Positions 9,511 to 18,217 of a stretch of DNA of 64,000 nt are shown piece after piece. The translations under genes and the position numbers were made by a program. The DNA is from UBA11222 sp049323435 (lineage in GTDB: Bacteria > Pseudomonadota > Alphaproteobacteria > UBA11222): NCBI GenBank assembly GCA_049323435.1, contig JBMOMX010000017.1:75826-139825 (forward strand), read 5' to 3'. Position 1 is the stretch's first letter; each line of letters begins with the position of its first letter. The notes beneath the pieces are model-generated. The model worked only from the letters and a program-made list of their open reading frames with translations, made no database searches and was not told the origin of the DNA.

Positions 9511-9695
9511 GTCCCGCCGGCTTGGTGCAGTAACAATGGGTAACAAAGAGTGATTTGAGCTTGTTAGCGGCAATTGCTACCCATGAACTGCCATTTTTAG
9601 GAATGATTCGCTTGAAGCGCTATTTCCACCAGTTTGAGTATGGGCGGATATGAGTGTGGGCGGATTAAGCAGGGGCAGAGGAATTGGAGTACGGG

Positions 9696-10721
9696 GTGAG
9701 TGAAGCACAGCGCGGCGCAGTAGTTTTATCAACTTTGCGCACCCAGCGGCAGGACGGGCAAAAACAGGACGGCGCGGGGGTGTTCCAGACAACGCTGCGT
9801 AATCGCATTGGATGTGCAGGCATTGGCCTGCATACCGGCAAGCAGGTGCGTTTCACCGTCTATCCGGCCGAAGCGGGTAGCGGCATCACTTTTCGCCGGA
9901 TTGACCTGGCCGGTACAGATGGTTTGCGCGACGCGGATATCTGCATTCAGGCCTGCTTTAAAAATATAAGCAGCACGCAGCTTGGAAGCACACTGACAAA
10001 TCAGGCCGGAATTTCGGTTGCAACGGTTGAACATCTGATGGCCGCATTTTATGGCTGCGGCATTGATAATGCCCGTGTCGATCTGGATGGGCCGGAACTG
10101 CCTGTCCTGGATGGAAGCGCCAGCCCCTTTGTCATGCTGCTGGAATGCGCGGGCATTACCCGGCTGCCGGTGCGCCGCCGCTACCTGCGTGTCCGTGAAA
10201 CGGTTCGCGTGGAAGAGGAAGGCAAATGGGCCAGCCTGTCGCCCTATGATGGCAGCGCCTTCGCTTTCGAAATTCAGTTTCCGGCGGCCATTATTGGCAG
10301 GCAGTCATTCAGTTTTGAACTGTCAGACGGAAATTTCAAAACCGAAATTGCGCCTGCGCGCACATTTGGCTTTTTACATGAAGTCGAGCATCTGAAGTCA
10401 TTGGGGCTTGCGCTTGGCGGCTCTTTGACGAACGCCATTGTGCTGGATGGCGAATCGATCCTGAATGACGGGGGCTTGCGCTTTAGCGACGAATTTGTGC
10501 GCCATAAAATCCTGGACGCGATCGGCGATCTGTATCAGGCAGGGGCACCCGTTCTGGGCCGCTTTGAAGCCAGCCGCGCGGGGCATGGCCTGAACAATAA
10601 ATTGCTGCGGGCCCTGTTCAACACGCCGCAGGCCTGGGAATATGTGGAAGCGCCGCAAGGCGTTTCTTATCCGTCTCCTGCTGCCGCGCCTGCCAGGCTG
10701 CGCCGCGCCGCGCGCGGATAA
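9696..10721 (+). CDS. lpxC: UDP-3-O-acyl-N-acetylglucosamine deacetylase
   Basis: LpxC is the zinc hydrolase of the committed step of lipid A synthesis. Family motifs are RNRIGCAGIGLHTGKQV, ISVATVEHLMAAFYGCGIDNA (zinc-binding His), LDGSASPFV, RTFGFLHEVEHLKSLGLALGGSLTNAIVLD and DEFVRHKILDAIGDL (second zinc His and Asp). I favour the GTG at 9696, with GGAG eight bases upstream; a TTG at 9684 in the same frame is less likely. The N-terminal 30 residues before the conserved domain are an extension. Its place after ftsZ is typical. Confidence 0.95.
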   Translation: MSEAQRGAVVLSTLRTQRQDGQKQDGAGVFQTTLRNRIGCAGIGLHTGKQVRFTVYPAEAGSGITFRRIDLAGTDGLRDADICIQACFKNISSTQLGSTLTNQAGISVATVEHLMAAFYGCGIDNARVDLDGPELPVLDGSASPFVMLLECAGITRLPVRRRYLRVRETVRVEEEGKWASLSPYDGSAFAFEIQFPAAIIGRQSFSFELSDGNFKTEIAPARTFGFLHEVEHLKSLGLALGGSLTNAIVLDGESILNDGGLRFSDEFVRHKILDAIGDLYQAGAPVLGRFEASRAGHGLNNKLLRALFNTPQAWEYVEAPQGVSYPSPAAAPARLRRAARG

Positions 10722-10847
10722 ACGCCACAATCTTGCCATCCATCGGTGATTGTCCTATATGCCTGACAGGCATTATTGGCGTTGCGGCGCTAAATGATCT
10801 AAATTCAGTCAGGTATGACGGAAATTTATGGGACAGGTGGAGCGAAC

Positions 10848-11681
10848 GTGGCTTTCAACAGATTTAAGGCGCATATTCACGGTCTGCTGACGGTTATAGG
10901 CTTGGTAGTTGTCCTGACGGGCTGTGCCGGTGTCGGTGCGAAGGAAGCCAAATATATCGAACGGCCCGTGGAGGAAATCTACAATACCGCCATGGCGGAA
11001 TTGCAGAAGGGGCGCTATTTCCAGGCGGCGGAACAGTTTGATGAAGTGGAGCGGCAGCATCCTTATTCCATCTGGGCGCGCCGCGCCATGCTGATGGCGG
11101 CCTATTCCAACTATCAGATCAATGAATATGATAAGGCGATTTTGGCGGCGCAGCGTTTTATCTCGCTGCATCCGGGTAATCGTGATGTCGTCTATGCCTA
11201 TTATCTGGTGGCCGTATCCTATTATGAGCAGATTTCAGATATTGGCCGCGACCAGAAAATAACCGCCGAAGCCTTGCGTGCGCTGACCGAAGTGGTGCGC
11301 CGGTTTCCAACCAGTGATTACGCCCGCGATGCGCGCCTGAAGATTGATCTTACCAATGATCATCTGGCAGGCAAGGAAATGGAAATAGGCCGGTACTATC
11401 TGAAGCAGAATGAATATCTGGCGGCCATCAACCGTTTCCGCGCGGTGGTTGAATATTTTCAGACCACGACGCATGTTCCAGAAGCGCTGCACCGTTTGAC
11501 CGAATGCTATGTGGCGCTGGGCATTATTGACGAGGCGCAATCTGCAGCGGCGGTTCTGGGCCACAACTATCCGGGCAGCGACTGGTATCAGGACAGTTAC
11601 AGCCTGCTAACTGGCAAGGACGCACGCCCTGCAGAAAACAAAAAATCCTGGATCAGCAAGGCCTTTAGCGGGATAAGCTAA
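10848..11681 (+). CDS. bamD: Outer membrane protein assembly factor BamD (lipoprotein)
   Basis: BamD is the essential TPR lipoprotein of the BAM complex that inserts beta-barrel proteins in the outer membrane. Starting at the GTG at 10848 (GGTGGAG upstream) the protein has a signal peptide with lipobox LTGC near residue 25, then the BamD core PVEEIYNTAMAELQKGRYFQAA, FDEVERQHPYSIWARRAMLM and YDKAILAAQRFISLHPGN, with TPR-like helices to the end. An in-frame ATG at 10815 would add 11 residues. The gene lies between lpxC and recN as in many alphaproteobacteria. Confidence 0.93.
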   Translation: MAFNRFKAHIHGLLTVIGLVVVLTGCAGVGAKEAKYIERPVEEIYNTAMAELQKGRYFQAAEQFDEVERQHPYSIWARRAMLMAAYSNYQINEYDKAILAAQRFISLHPGNRDVVYAYYLVAVSYYEQISDIGRDQKITAEALRALTEVVRRFPTSDYARDARLKIDLTNDHLAGKEMEIGRYYLKQNEYLAAINRFRAVVEYFQTTTHVPEALHRLTECYVALGIIDEAQSAAAVLGHNYPGSDWYQDSYSLLTGKDARPAENKKSWISKAFSGIS

Positions 11682-11712
11682 CTCCGGCGTCTGGCCATGA
11701 GAGAGTGACTGC

Positions 11713-13398
11713 ATGCTGGTTGGCATATCAATACGCAATCTGGTTTTGATCGACCGGCTGGATTTGCAGATTGCAGGGGGCCTGACCGTGCTGACCGGGG
11801 AAACCGGTGCGGGTAAATCCATCCTGCTGGACGCGCTTGGGCTGGCCACCGGCGCGCGCGCAGAAAGCGCCATGATCCGCAAAGGTTGCGATCAGGCCGT
11901 CGCCAGCGCCGAATTTAATGTGCCGCAGGCCCACCCCGTTACGGGCATTCTGCTGGAACAGGGGATCGAGGCAGGCGATACGCTTATTCTCAGGCGGGTG
12001 ATTTCCGCCGATGGCCGCAGCCGCGCTTTCATCAATGACCAGGCGGTGAGTGCGGGGCTGCTGCGCACCGTTGGCGATCTGCTGATAGAGGTGCATGGTC
12101 AAAATGATGATCGCGGATTGCTGAATGCCGGCGGGCACCGCGCAATGCTGGATGCTTTTGGTAATCTGGGGGCCGATCTGACGCTGGCTCGCGCTGCACA
12201 TCGTGACATGCAGCAAACCGGCGAGGCGCTTTCCCGGGCCCGCGCCGATCTGGAAAAGGCCCAGACGGAAGAAGATTATCTGCGTCATGTGTTGAATGAA
12301 CTGGCCGAACTCGCGCCCAAACCCGGTGAAGAAGACGAACTGGCCGCGGCGCGCAGCCTGATGATGCATTCCGAAAAAATGACCGAAGAAATGAACGCCG
12401 CATTAAGCGCGCTGACGGCGGAGGGCAATGGCGCGGAAGCATTGCTGGTTTCGGCCTTGCGCCGCATTGAACGTGTCGCGGAGAAATCCGTGGGGCGTCT
12501 GGATGCGGCGCTGGGCGCATTGGCCAGTGCGGCGTCGGATGCGATGGAGGCGCGCGCTCAGCTGGAATATGTTCTGGCCAGCACGGAATATGATCCCCGG
12601 CAGCTTGAAAATTTTGAAACGCGCCTGTTCGCCCTGCGGGCGGCTGCGCGCAAGCACCATGTGCCGATAGATGATTTACCAAAATTGCAGCAGCGGATCG
12701 CGGACCAGTTGGCGCTGATTGATGCGGGAAGTTCGCGCCTCGATATGCTGGAGCAGCAGCATAACGCGGCCATTGCCGCCTATGATGCTATCGCGGCGCG
12801 CCTGCATGATGCGCGCCTGGCGTGCGCCGCCCGGCTGGACAAGGCCGTGAAAAAAGAGCTTGCGCCGCTCAAGCTGGAAAAGGCCGTTTTCAAAACCCTG
12901 ATCATGCCGCTGGAAGGATCGGATCGTAGGCCCGAAGGGATTGACCGGGTGGAATTTCAGGTGGCGACAAATCCGGGCGCCAATCCGGGGCCGCTGATCA
13001 AGATTGCGTCCGGGGGGGAGCTTTCGCGCTTCATGCTGGCGCTGCGTATGGTGCTGGCAAAATCCGCCAATGGCCGCGTTATGGTGTTTGACGAAGTGGA
13101 CAGCGCCGTGGGCGGCGCCGTGGCCGATGCGATTGGTGACCGGCTGGCGCGCCTGGCCGGCGGCGCGCAGGTTCTGGTCGTCACCCATTCTCCGCAGGTG
13201 GCGGCGCGCGGCACGGCGCATTGGCGGGTGCAAAAACGCATCAGCGCCAAAGGCGAAGCATCCACCACCACCTCGGTTGAGATTCTGGACGCCGCATCCC
13301 GGCGCGAAGAAATTGCCCGTATGCTGGCCGGCGCAGAAGTCACTGACGCGGCCCGCGCCGCCGCCGACAGTTTGATGATCGCCGGGGCTGCGCGGTGA
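11713..13398 (+). CDS. recN: DNA repair protein RecN
   Basis: RecN is an SMC-like ATPase acting in double-strand break repair. The 561-residue product has Walker A GETGAGKSILLDALGL (residues about 29-44), two long helical (coiled-coil) arms with Ala/Glu-rich sequence between residues about 150 and 370, the ABC signature ASGGELSRFMLALRMVL and Walker B MVFDEVDSAVGGAVADAIG followed by VVTHSPQVAA. Its stop overlaps the ligA GTG by 4 bases. Confidence 0.96.
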   Translation: MLVGISIRNLVLIDRLDLQIAGGLTVLTGETGAGKSILLDALGLATGARAESAMIRKGCDQAVASAEFNVPQAHPVTGILLEQGIEAGDTLILRRVISADGRSRAFINDQAVSAGLLRTVGDLLIEVHGQNDDRGLLNAGGHRAMLDAFGNLGADLTLARAAHRDMQQTGEALSRARADLEKAQTEEDYLRHVLNELAELAPKPGEEDELAAARSLMMHSEKMTEEMNAALSALTAEGNGAEALLVSALRRIERVAEKSVGRLDAALGALASAASDAMEARAQLEYVLASTEYDPRQLENFETRLFALRAAARKHHVPIDDLPKLQQRIADQLALIDAGSSRLDMLEQQHNAAIAAYDAIAARLHDARLACAARLDKAVKKELAPLKLEKAVFKTLIMPLEGSDRRPEGIDRVEFQVATNPGANPGPLIKIASGGELSRFMLALRMVLAKSANGRVMVFDEVDSAVGGAVADAIGDRLARLAGGAQVLVVTHSPQVAARGTAHWRVQKRISAKGEASTTTSVEILDAASRREEIARMLAGAEVTDAARAAADSLMIAGAAR

Positions 13399-15506
13399 CA
13401 CGCACCGGAAAAATTCCGGTTGAGGAATTGAACGAGACGCAGGCAAAGGCGGAACTGGCGTGGTTGGGCCGCGAAATTGCGGCGCATGATGTGCGGTATC
13501 ACCGGCAGGACGCGCCGGTTATTTCCGATGCGGAATATGACGCGCTGCGCCGGCGCAATAGCGCGATAGAGACGCGATTTCCACATTTACAGCGCGCCGA
13601 TAGTCCCGGTCTGCGGGTTGGCGCTCCGGTTCTGGAGGGGTTTGAGAAAAGCACCCATGCCCGGCCCATGCTGTCGCTCAACAATGCATTCAGCGATGCG
13701 GATGTGATGGATTATTGCGAAAGCACGCGAAAGTTTCTGGGGCTCGCGCCCGATGCGCCGCTGCATTTCACCGCGGAACCCAAAATCGATGGCGTGTCCG
13801 CAACCCTGCGCTATGAAAACGGCCTGTTTGTATCCGGCGCAACGCGCGGCGATGGGATAACAGGCGAAAATATTACACAGAATTTGCGCACCCTGCGCGA
13901 CATACCGGAGCGGCTGCGGGGCGATGATGTTCCCGGTATCATTGATGTGCGCGGTGAAATTTATATATCAGCCGAAGATTTTGCGCAGCTTAACGCGCAG
14001 CAGATTGCCAGCGGCAAACCAGCCTTCATGAATCCGCGCAACACTGCGGCGGGCAGCTTGCGCCAGCTTGATCCCGCAATTACCGCCGCGCGGCCCTTGC
14101 GGTTTTTCGCCTATGCCTGGGGCGAGGCAAGCACATTGCCGGCGGACACCCAGATGGAAATGATCGGCCGGTTCAGACAGTGGGGACTGCCGGTCAATCC
14201 GGAAATGCGCCTGTGCAAATCACTTGATGAGATGCTGGCCGTTTATGCGCGTCTGCAAGCAGCGCGTGCGTCACTGGGTTATGACATTGATGGCGTGGTG
14301 TATAAAGTGAACCGGATAGATTTGCAGGACAGGCTTGGCAGCCGTTCCAATTCGCCGCGATGGGCGATAGCGCATAAGTTTCCGGCGGAACTGGCGCAGA
14401 CCATGCTGGAAGCGATTGAAATTCAGGTTGGCCGAACCGGCGCGCTGACGCCGGTGGCGAAATTGAAACCGGTCACCGTTGGCGGCGTTGTGGTGTCCAA
14501 TGCCAGCCTGCATAATGAAGATGAAATCAGGCGCAAGGATGTGCGCATCGGCGATACGGTTATCGTGCAGCGCGCGGGCGATGTCATTCCGCAAATAGTG
14601 TCGGTGGTGCTGGACCAGAGGCCCGCTGGTTTGGCGCCCTATGAATTTATTTCCATTTGCCCCGCTTGCGGCAGCCAGGCGGTGCGCGAAGTGGATGCAA
14701 AGACCGGCAGGGAAGACGCGGTGTGGCGCTGTCCCAACCGCGCATTGTGCCCGGCGCAGGCGGTGGAGCGCTTGCGGCATTTTGTCAGCCGCGACGCATT
14801 TGACATTGAAGGTCTGGGTGAAAAGCAGATTGCTTTTTTTTATGAGCAAGGCCTGATCAGGGATTTTGCGGATATTTTTACATTGCAGGCGCGTGATGCA
14901 ACACAGGCCAAACCATTGCGCGATCAGGAAGGGTGGGGAGAATTATCCGCCGCCAATCTGTTCAGCGCCATCGCGGCGCGCCGTGAAATATCGCTGGAGC
15001 GTTTTATATATGCGCTGGGCATCCGCCATGTGGGGCAGAATAATGCGCGGTTGCTGGCGCGGCATTATCATTCATATGAAAATCTGCTTCAGGCTGCGAA
15101 AGCCGCCGCCGATCCGGTAAATACGGCCTATTATGATCTGCTTTCCATTGATGGCATTGGTGAAACGCTGGCCAGATCCGTGATCGAATTTTTTTCCGAA
15201 GAACGCATTATGACGGCCATTAACGCGCTGCTGAAAATTATTACGGTGCAGGATTTTGTAGCGCCTGCTTCAAGCTCTCCGGTTGCGGGCAAGACCGTGG
15301 TGTTCACCGGCAGTCTCGAAAAAATGTCGCGTGATGAAGCCAAGGCGCGCGCGCAAAGCCTGGGCGCCAAGGTGGCGGGGTCGGTCTCGGCAAAAACGGA
15401 TTATGTCGTAGCCGGGGCGGATGCGGGATCAAAACTGAAAAAGGCAAATGAACTCGGCCTGAAGGTGCTCACTGAAGAGGAATGGCTGGCGCTGATTGGG
15501 GCTTAA
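13395..15506 (+). CDS. ligA: NAD-dependent DNA ligase
   Basis: LigA seals nicks in DNA using NAD+. The 703-residue protein has the Ia/nucleotidyltransferase domain with catalytic EPKIDGVSATLRY (Lys of KxDG, near residue 133), NTAAGSLRQLDP, the OB-fold region VGRTGALTPVAKLKPV, a four-Cys zinc finger (CPACG...CPNRALCPAQ), helix-hairpin-helix repeats (GIRHVGQNNARLLARHY, SIDGIGETLARSV) and a C-terminal BRCT domain (GKTVVFTGSLEKMSRDEAK). The GTG start overlaps the recN TGA. Its TAA shares the palindrome TTAA with the stop of the convergent gene. Confidence 0.97.
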   Translation: MTRTGKIPVEELNETQAKAELAWLGREIAAHDVRYHRQDAPVISDAEYDALRRRNSAIETRFPHLQRADSPGLRVGAPVLEGFEKSTHARPMLSLNNAFSDADVMDYCESTRKFLGLAPDAPLHFTAEPKIDGVSATLRYENGLFVSGATRGDGITGENITQNLRTLRDIPERLRGDDVPGIIDVRGEIYISAEDFAQLNAQQIASGKPAFMNPRNTAAGSLRQLDPAITAARPLRFFAYAWGEASTLPADTQMEMIGRFRQWGLPVNPEMRLCKSLDEMLAVYARLQAARASLGYDIDGVVYKVNRIDLQDRLGSRSNSPRWAIAHKFPAELAQTMLEAIEIQVGRTGALTPVAKLKPVTVGGVVVSNASLHNEDEIRRKDVRIGDTVIVQRAGDVIPQIVSVVLDQRPAGLAPYEFISICPACGSQAVREVDAKTGREDAVWRCPNRALCPAQAVERLRHFVSRDAFDIEGLGEKQIAFFYEQGLIRDFADIFTLQARDATQAKPLRDQEGWGELSAANLFSAIAARREISLERFIYALGIRHVGQNNARLLARHYHSYENLLQAAKAAADPVNTAYYDLLSIDGIGETLARSVIEFFSEERIMTAINALLKIITVQDFVAPASSSPVAGKTVVFTGSLEKMSRDEAKARAQSLGAKVAGSVSAKTDYVVAGADAGSKLKKANELGLKVLTEEEWLALIGA

Positions 15507-17308
15507 ATCGCCCGCGTGGCGTTGGCCAGCCAGGCCTGGGTTTGCACATCCACGAGCGGCATCAGGGTTTCGCGCACCTGCGCGTGATAGGCGTTCAGCC
15601 ACGCCGCCTCTTCATCATTCAATAATTCGCGCGCCACGAGCCGCACATCAATCGGCGCCAGCGTAAGCGATTCAAACGCCATCATTTCGCGCTCGCCATG
15701 CGCAGGTATTTGCGGTTCGCTCACCAGCACCAGATTTTCGATGCGAATGCCATATGCGCCCTGCTTGTAATAGCCGGGCTCATTGGAAAGGATCATGCCG
15801 GGTTCCAGTGCTACGCTGTTCGGGCGGCGCGAAATGCTTTGCGGGCCTTCATGCACACTCAGATAGCAGCCAACGCCGTGACCGGTGCCGTGATCATAAT
15901 CAAGGCCCGCTTTCCACAGCGCCGCGCGCGCCAGCACATCCAGATGCGCGCCGGTTACGCCCCTGGGAAATTTAATGGTGGCGAGATTGATATGGCCTTT
16001 CAGTACACGGGTAAAGCGGTCCTGTTGTTCCGCCGCCGGTGCGCCAATGGCGATGGTGCGGGTGACATCGGTAGTGCCATCCAGATATTGCGCGCCGGAA
16101 TCCAGAAGATAAAGACTGCCCGGTTCCAGCTTGCGGTTGCTTTTCGGATTGGCCCGGTAATGCACAATGGCGCCATTTGGCCCCGCGCCTGAAATGGTGG
16201 GAAAGCTTAGATCGCGCAAACACCCGGTCGCCTTGCGGAATGTTTCCAGCCTATCGGATGCCGTAATTTCATCCAGCCCGCCTTTCGCAGCCGTCAGATC
16301 CAGCCAGGCCAGAAAGTTGCACAGTGCCGCACCGTCGCGAATATGCGCCTGCTTTATGCCCGCAATTTCAATCGCGTTCTTCCGCGCTTTGGGCAGGGCG
16401 CAGGGATCATTGCCCGGAACAATTTTTGCACCCGCAGTTGATAGGCGGCCGTAAATCCACGCGGCGGCGGTTCCGGTTTCCAGCAACACCCGTTTTGCAT
16501 TCTTTCCAAGATCATCCAGCGTCGGCCCAAGCTGCGCCGGATTAAGCAGCGCCACCTGGCTGCCCAGATGCGCCGCCAGGCCATCGCTGATTTTATCCGG
16601 ATCAAGAAACAATTCGCCGCGCCCGTCCGTATGCAGAATTAAAAATGACAGCGGCAGCGGCGAATGTGTTACGTCCCCGCCGCGAATATTCAGCAGCCAG
16701 GCAATGGAATCCGGCATGGTCAGAACCGTGGCGTCCGCCTGTGCGCTGGCGATCACGGCGGCGATTTTCCCGCGTTTTGACGCGGATTCCTCGCCGGCAT
16801 ATGCAAGCGGGTAGGGCGTAACCGGCGCCTTGGGCGGGGGCGGCTGCTCCGCCCATACGGCATCCAAAGGATTATCCGTACACGCCTCAAGCAGCGCCCC
16901 GGCCCTTGCGCAGGCGGATTGCAGGCGCGACACGCCATCTTGCGTATGCAGCCAGGGATCATAGCCCAGCCGGTCCCCGCTATTCAGATTTTTTGCGACC
17001 CAGTCTTCGGGCGGCTGTTCCATAACCGGCAGCGGCGTGATCAGGCTGGTGTTCACCTCATCGTGCACCTGCAGCGTATAACGTCCATCAATAAAAATTG
17101 CCGCCTTGTCCCGCATGATCACGGCGATACCCGCCGATCCGGTAAAGCCGGTCAGCCAGGCCAGGCGCGCATCATGCGGGGGAACATATTCGCCCTGATG
17201 CGCATCGGCGCGCGGCACCATGAATCCGGCAAGCCCGCGCCGGGCAAGCTCCGCCCGCAGCAGCGCCAGGCGTGCGTCCAGTTCGGGTAATGTCGGGGCC
17301 ATATCCAT
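15503..17308 (-). CDS. Xaa-Pro aminopeptidase (M24 family, three-domain aminopeptidase P)
   Basis: This is a 601-residue M24B peptidase that removes N-terminal residues before proline. It contains two creatinase-N-like domains followed by the pita-bread catalytic domain. Metal ligands can be recognised in LLDSGAQYLDGTTDVTRT (two Asp), DHGTGHGVGCYLSVHEGP (His) and the Glu residues of NEPGYYKQGAYGIRIENLVLV. The length matches the long, cytosolic aminopeptidase P family rather than E. coli PepP (441 residues). It is the last gene of the leftward run that starts near 22,255 and converges on ligA. Confidence 0.93.
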   Translation of the reverse strand: MDMAPTLPELDARLALLRAELARRGLAGFMVPRADAHQGEYVPPHDARLAWLTGFTGSAGIAVIMRDKAAIFIDGRYTLQVHDEVNTSLITPLPVMEQPPEDWVAKNLNSGDRLGYDPWLHTQDGVSRLQSACARAGALLEACTDNPLDAVWAEQPPPPKAPVTPYPLAYAGEESASKRGKIAAVIASAQADATVLTMPDSIAWLLNIRGGDVTHSPLPLSFLILHTDGRGELFLDPDKISDGLAAHLGSQVALLNPAQLGPTLDDLGKNAKRVLLETGTAAAWIYGRLSTAGAKIVPGNDPCALPKARKNAIEIAGIKQAHIRDGAALCNFLAWLDLTAAKGGLDEITASDRLETFRKATGCLRDLSFPTISGAGPNGAIVHYRANPKSNRKLEPGSLYLLDSGAQYLDGTTDVTRTIAIGAPAAEQQDRFTRVLKGHINLATIKFPRGVTGAHLDVLARAALWKAGLDYDHGTGHGVGCYLSVHEGPQSISRRPNSVALEPGMILSNEPGYYKQGAYGIRIENLVLVSEPQIPAHGEREMMAFESLTLAPIDVRLVARELLNDEEAAWLNAYHAQVRETLMPLVDVQTQAWLANATRAI

Positions 17309-17317
17309 AACCCCACC

Positions 17318-18214
17318 CTATCGCATTTCTGGTTTGCGGAGAAGTAAAGTAGACCATTCATTGCGTAAAAAACGCCTCTCCAGAAACAGCCCCTGCGTGC
17401 GGTAGGCGCTGCGCACCGCGGCCTCCTGGGTGCGCAGCAGTCCGGAAAGGATCACATATCCGCCGGGGCTGACATGGCGCGCTACATCGTGCGACAGGCG
17501 CATTAACGGGCGCGCCAAAATATTGGCAAAGATCAGATCAAAGGGGGCGGCGGCGGTGATGGCGGGATGCGAAAATCCGCTTGCCGTCACAGGATGCATA
17601 AATGCCGCCAGCCCATTGCCAATCGCATTTTCACGGGCAATCCGGGTGGCCAAAGGATCAATATCGCTGGCGTAGACAGAGCGCCGCCACAGTTTCGCCG
17701 CCGCCATGGCCAGCACGCCGGTGCCGCACCCCAGATCCAGCACATGAGAAAAACGCCGCCGCCGCGCCAGCATGTCCAGCGCCAGCAGACAGCCAAATGT
17801 TGTTTCATGATGACCGGTGCCAAATGCCTGACCCGCCTCAACATGCAGGCGGATCGAAGCGCAGGGCGCCCGTTCCAGGCCATGCGCGCCTGCAATAAAA
17901 AATCTTCCCGCCACAATAGGGGGCAGATCAGCCAGCGATTGCGCCACCCAGTCGCGATTTTCCAATGCGGTGATGGTGATCTGCGGCATGGCGATTTGCA
18001 GTGCGGCGATCAGGGGTGCGATCAGCTGCTGTAAATCAGCGCCTGATAAGGCTTCGCCATAAAGCGCCTGCACGGTAAATTCATCCGTACCGGAAATTTC
18101 AAATGCGGTAACAGACAGGGATTGCGGCGCTTCAAGCCCCTCCAGCAGATCTGCAACGCTAAGCGCCGCAAAAGCCGGCAAGATCATTGTCGCCTGAAAT
18201 AGACCGGGCGCCAT
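17318..18214 (-). CDS. prmA: Ribosomal protein L11 methyltransferase
   Basis: PrmA methylates ribosomal protein L11 with S-adenosylmethionine. The 298-residue protein has a divergent N-terminal substrate domain, the family motif AFGTGHHETTFGCLLALD, the SAM-binding loop DLGCGTGVLAMAAAKLW with ASDIDPLATRIARENA, and NILARPLMRLSHDVARHVSPGG. It begins 3 bases after the stop of the upstream helicase gene and is probably co-transcribed with it. Confidence 0.92.
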   Translation of the reverse strand: MAPGLFQATMILPAFAALSVADLLEGLEAPQSLSVTAFEISGTDEFTVQALYGEALSGADLQQLIAPLIAALQIAMPQITITALENRDWVAQSLADLPPIVAGRFFIAGAHGLERAPCASIRLHVEAGQAFGTGHHETTFGCLLALDMLARRRRFSHVLDLGCGTGVLAMAAAKLWRRSVYASDIDPLATRIARENAIGNGLAAFMHPVTASGFSHPAITAAAPFDLIFANILARPLMRLSHDVARHVSPGGYVILSGLLRTQEAAVRSAYRTQGLFLERRFLRNEWSTLLLRKPEMR

Positions 18215-18217
18215 GGA

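Noticed and set aside
10758..10772. Short palindrome ATGCCTG-A-CAGGCAT after lpxC as a terminator
   Set aside because: The loop would be too small and there is no T run after it.
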